Assembly: GCA_026874595.1 (NCBI GenBank)
Contig: CM049309.1
Coordinates: 68,678,926-68,742,925 of the forward strand
Length of the DNA stretch: 64,000 nt
Direction of reading: 5' to 3'
Source of the DNA: Sipunculus nudus
Lineage: Eukaryota; Annelida; Sipuncula; Golfingiida; Sipunculidae
Below are positions 43,301 to 49,288 of the stretch, one piece after another. Made by a program: the position numbers and the translations under genes. The notes beneath the pieces are model-generated. The model saw only the letters and a list, made by a program, of their open reading frames with translations, was not told the origin of the DNA and did no database searches. Numbering within the stretch: position 1 is the stretch's first letter; every line of letters begins with the position of its first letter.

Positions 43301-46161
43301 CCCCGTTAACAACTTCATACAAGTGTATGATAACGGTCGGGATCGCCGTTGGCCACTGCGCCACCTTGCAGAGGAAAAGGATCCTATTAACAAACAGTTA
43401 TTTTTCTGATCTAGATTACCTCTAGATAAAAATGGTTTGTCCTTTACTTTTTCAAAGGTAATTTAACAGATATTTTTCTTGATCGTGTACTTGAGCCTTA
43501 TGCCTTTAGACATTTCTTGTCCAAAATAATGGTTCTTCATAAGTGTACATTTTATCTTAGTCACCACCCTTATCGATACATACACATATTACATCCAATG
43601 ATAAATTACAAAGCTCTGTTTTCCCAGACAGAAGCAGAAAGCCGTGTGACAGGGGCCCCAGAAAGATCGTTTAGGATACGGCACTTATCAATTCTGGCAA
43701 CGTAAAATCTCAAATTATCCTTCGGTTAAATATATATTTTCGTCTGGCCCGGCACTAGAAATAAGTTTTGAGCAAAAAAAAAACAGGTGGAAATATGGAG
43801 ACTTGGACCACCCGGAAATCGTCCTAAGCGATTAAATTTATTCAGCAGCAACACAGAAGCGGATTCAGGAATTTAGAATGGGGGAAGCACCTCACATTGC
43901 GAGGCCGCGCAGCGCCATGGGGAGGGGGAGGGTTGGAGTGATTAAAGGGAGGTTAGGAGAGGGGGTTGACTCCCCTCTAAGGTGTAGACATTTTTTTAAA
44001 ATTAAGGTTGTAATCGTGCAATCTGGTGTAGCTCGTGCATTATAAAGCAAGAGATACATTGTAAATAGAAGCGTGACGATGTATTATGACTCTTTTCATC
44101 AGATTTTTTGATAGGTCGAAAGGGGGGGGGGCGCCCCTCGCATCATATGCAGCGTAATTGATATATTCCTTATAATTTCCAATAATAGGTCAATCAATTA
44201 AACGCTAGGAAGGAATAGTTCAGGTATGATGACTTACCTTCAGTATAAGGATTAGCTCCAGTTTGACAAGAATTAAACTCAGTAAGGATCAGCTCCAGTA
44301 TGACGTGACTGACCCTTAGAAAGGATCAGCTCCAGTTTGACAAGACTTACCCTCAAAAAAGGATCAGCTGACTATGACATGACTCACCTTAAGTAAGGAT
44401 CAGCTCCAGTATGATATGACTCACCTTCAGTAAGGATCAGCTCCAGTATGACATGACTTACCTTCACTGAGGATCAGCTACAGTATGACATGACTTTCCC
44501 TCAGAATGGATCAGCTCAAGTATGACATGACTTACCCTAAGAAAGGATCAGCTGCACTATGACATGACTCACCTTAAGCAAGGATCAGCTCCAGTATGAC
44601 ATGACTCACCTTCAGTAAGAATCAGTTCCAGTATGATTGAACTTACCTTCAGTGAGGATCAGCTCCAGTATGACATGACTTACCTTCACTGAGGATCAGC
44701 TACAGTATGACATGACTTTTCCTCAGAATGGATCAGCTCAAGTATGACATGACTTACCCCCAGAAAGGATCAGCTTCACTATGACATGACTCACCTTAAG
44801 TAAGGATCAGCTCCAGTATGACATGACTCACCTTCAGTAAGGATCAGCTCCAGTATGACATGACTTACCTTCAGTGAGGATCAGCTCCAGTATGACATGA
44901 CTCACCTACAGTGAGGATCAGCTAAAGTATGACATGACTCACCTTCAGTAAGGATCAGCTCCAGTATGACATGATCGACTTACCTTCAGTGAGGATCAGC
45001 TCCAATACTTTCTTTGATCCACACTGTGCCGCCAGGTGAACAGGATAGTAGCCATGGTTGCATTTCTGACATAATCTAACTCCATTTGCCAACTGAAATA
45101 AAAAAGACATTGGTTAAGGTAAGATAATGCCACTCTCTATGAATGAGGGTTAAGGTTACCGGCCTTTGGAAAAAAGTCATGTGATGATGAGGGCCACTGA
45201 AATGCCCATTTTCTACGCCCGCGCTAGGTAAAATATATTGTATCAATCTATTGCCACAGCAAAGACACTCATCATAGCCAACACGCTTTATCAAAATGAG
45301 AAGAATTATATCAGAATGACCCTTTCTCTATCAGTCGAAACAGAGTCACTGCATGATTTTTCCTCTAAATTAAACATTATCGGATATCACATATTTCATG
45401 AAAGGTGGTAGCTCTTTTATATTAAGATTTATATTATATTCTGTTCGCAAAAAGCATATTTTCCAAGGATTTCAATATGGAGGTAAATCCTTCCAAAGAT
45501 AGGTTACAGATCCTACCTACCAGAACCACAGCACACTTGTCTTTATCCGTATAGGCCGCCCAGTGTAGCGGCGTCGCTCCCATGCTGTCCGTCGTGTTGG
45601 CGTCAACCCCGTGTCGCAGAAGCTCCTGTTTACAGACTAAGACAGTTGACACCACAGCCCACCTTGGATTATTTTTCAGTGTTTAAATTCTACTTTTATT
45701 CGAATTCAGGAATTATTATTTAACTTAACTTCATTATAAATACGACTATTCACCTGTCCTATCTTACCTGTAGAAATGTTTTCTGGTAGATAAATCCTGC
45801 TAAAACGGTTCTTATAATGGCTCTGTGACGGATGTATAACCTTGTTTATGTTAAAGTTAAAATTCACTAGTTGTAAAACATTTGCTAAATTCTTGTTCAC
45901 CTGACCAATAGCTGAATGTGTTTGGATTATACCCAACCATCTTATAAACGCGTGGATATAAAAAAAATGAGCACCATGTATACCGTTGGATCACCGTTTT
46001 CTGACTACTTTTAATAAATTCAAGTCAGATAGTTTTAATAATTTAATTTGATGGAGGACTATTAAACGTAGGTACAGGTGCAAGTTACTAATCTGTCAAT
46101 CATAAGTTTCACTGGTAATCCGACTGTAAGAAAAAAAAAGTATTATAATGTTTGGTCTCTT

Positions 46162-46194
<33 letters not shown>

Positions 46195-46263
46195 AGTGAG
46201 AGGGAAAGATTGATTGAGAGATTGATTGAGAGAGAGAGAGAGAGAAAGAGAAAGAGACAGACG

Positions 46264-46320
<57 letters not shown>

Positions 46321-47217
46321 GGAGAGAGAGAGTACATGGACTAGCTTACCTTGAGGATGTCATCTCTGTCTTGTTCAACACATGTATGGATTGGAGCTAT
46401 ACCTCTGATATTCGTTTTGTTCGGGTCAGCCCCCTTGGACAGAAGACACTGCACACTGCTCAGTTGACCCTCAGCGACCGCAAGGTGGAGCGGCGTCATA
46501 CCCTTGTCGTCGCCCATATTAGTATCTGCATAGACAGAACCATTCTTTAAAAACATTTATTCTGTTGAAGAAGCCCTGACTGGATCTTTTGGAAGATTTT
46601 TTTCCTATAATCTTTATATAACTTATGCAACCTATGTTAACTTCAGCGCAACCTTTACAATATATCAGAGTGACAGTGTCCTCAACATTTTCAAAAAAAT
46701 ACATTTGACAGACGTTGGACAGTGTTTGGTCTTTTCATATACAGAACTTATCTCAGAATCGATCGTTTTTTCTCAGCGGACTATATGCGCGGTATGACCT
46801 TGTGTGCCCTAATTCCTTGCTACTTATATTAGATTTAAATTTATATTGTAAAGGGGTTGAAGTAGATTATTTGTGGATAAATGATTAGAGAAATGCCTTG
46901 TGTTTCAGTGGGTTACATCTAACATATGGACTGGCCAGCAAGTCATGAACTCTAGATGGTTATACCAGTATATTAAAACTGCAGACCAGTAACAACAAAT
47001 ACGGCACGAAAGTATGTCTGAGGCAAAAAAACTGTAGAGCGTGCTCATTCTTTTAATAAACGTTAATTTTGAACCTTACCTGAATATTTTTTGTCCACTC
47101 GATTATGTCAATTCATGTATAAATTTAGCACCTGAAACCATCAGCTAAAAATGCAGACAGGACGTCGTAAAGGGTTAACATATAATGAAAGGCAGTACAT
47201 TCATTATAATTTTTTTT

Positions 47218-47257
<40 letters not shown>

Positions 47258-49241
47258 CGAGAAGGAGAGTAAGCATTTTCGTTTAGAGACATTGCATTAA
47301 ATTCCTTAAACTGTTTAAAGTCTTCCTGATTATACACTGCATGCGGTCGTCACATACCTCCTTTTTGTCTTTAATTGCTGCCTTGATTAGCAAGATTCTC
47401 TTGGCCCTGTACAAGAACTGGTGTAATCAGGCCAACGAGAGCGGGTACGTATTGCATATTTAAAATTTGGAGCTGGATACACAATACGATACCAAGCTCT
47501 CATTGGTCTGATTACAATGCTTTGCTACTTACCCACCCTTGTGGTGTGACCCAGAGAACCTTGCTGTACAAAGCAGCGGTTATAACAAGAGGAGACCTGA
47601 GACGACTTTAGCGTAAAACCGCTTCTTGGGGATCAAAGTAACCAGTCCTCTCACCTGCTCCTTTAAGTATGAGTGCCTCTATTTCCAGGGTTTTCCCCGC
47701 AACGGCGGCTTGGTGTAGCAGGGTCCGTCCGCGTTCGTCACCCTTGTTAAGATCTGGGTTTTTATTACTTTTTTGCGGAGGGCCCTTTTTTGTCTTGTTA
47801 TTACTAAACTTCACATGCGTCGGTGTGTTCATCTTCTTCTTCTGTATATCCGGAGATACCGAGGTCTTGCTGAAGTTCTGTTCCCGCAGTCTCATGATGT
47901 GTTCCTCTGGGGTCACAACAGGCCCGTCAGTGTACAGGTGGTTGGTGTTCAGTATCTGTGATCCGTTATCATGTTTCTCTCCGTCTCCCTGTAATTATAC
48001 AATACGACTTGTAATTTAAAGGGGCCAGTTCAGATATCTGACACCCATCGACTAAAGATGATCCCTTAAGCCCTTTATAAAATATGCCAGAAAACGCCGA
48101 CCCCACCGCACACAGGCTTTTCATTTTGTAGCATATGTATTTATTACATGTGGGGGACCGCCAAAATAATCATACTACATACAACATCTACTTTTGACGG
48201 CGAGTTAGACGAAACTGAGTTTTGCAAAGCACGTTTTGCAACTTTAGTGACTTTTCACATTCCGCATATAAGTAACCTACCACGTAAATCACGTTTTTTT
48301 TATTTGTTTGTCATCGTTTTTGCAGGTGTCGTATTTTCTGAGTCCTTGTAGATATAAACAAGCTCATACATCCGTCACAGAGGCGTTATAAAAACTTTCC
48401 ATAATATGAATCACTCTGTCGTTATTAATATGTATCTAGAGTATCCAGAAAGCTCATAAATCCTACAGAAAATGCTTGCTTTAGATATACAGTATTAGAA
48501 CTTTTTATTTACGTCGGTGACCTCAAGAAGTCCCCCTCCCTATCACAAAAAAAATCTGTTCCCGAAAATTAATACTAAAATGAACTGATAAACTCTTATA
48601 AACATGCCCTCGTTACAGGGGAGACTCAACAAGACCACTGTCGAAGGAAGAAGTAGTCCAGGCTTTACGTATATCCATTATTAACTTTGGATGTATGGAA
48701 TAGGACCAATTTCAGGATATCGGGAATGTCTTGATTAAGAGCCACAGCTGCTATGTAACATTGACCTGACGACTTCTAGTTCCCCAGATAATCTCACTCG
48801 GTCATCTGAGAGATCATTCAGTATGGAAGTATTACACTTAAATCAGTCATGATTGGCGTGATGTATACCCCTATGTTGTCATAGATCAACGACGAGAACG
48901 ATTACTTGACTGGACGGCATGCACCAGTATGTCACCCAGTACAAATAGGAATTGCTGGACGTAGACATAAGCATTTCACGGATATAGGAACAAACCACAG
49001 GAACCATGGGGATGACTCGGGACTATTCGGGATACTGTGTATTATATTTATATGAAAACTAATAAAGCATCAAGAAGCTAGGGCATGTAGTCTTGGTGAA
49101 TCGGTGTTACTTGTTTAATGATTGTTGTATCGGTACCTCAACAATAGTCAAACTAAGTTATTAAATGTTATATTTTACTGTGAAAAAACTGAACATAGGA
49201 ATTATACTTAATTGCCTCTGCAAGTAGATTATACCCCCCTC

Positions 49242-49288
<47 letters not shown>

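Noticed and set aside
43200..43390. tRNA-like GGTGGCGCAGTGG segment on the minus strand
   Set aside because: A-box-like, but no convincing B box or second copy in the window.
44226..45003. CRISPR-like array of ~37-bp repeats
   Set aside because: Units are head to tail with no unique spacers, and the unit is host exon/intron sequence in a eukaryotic gene.
46078..46344. Arg/Glu-rich open frame
   Set aside because: Translation of a GA microsatellite.
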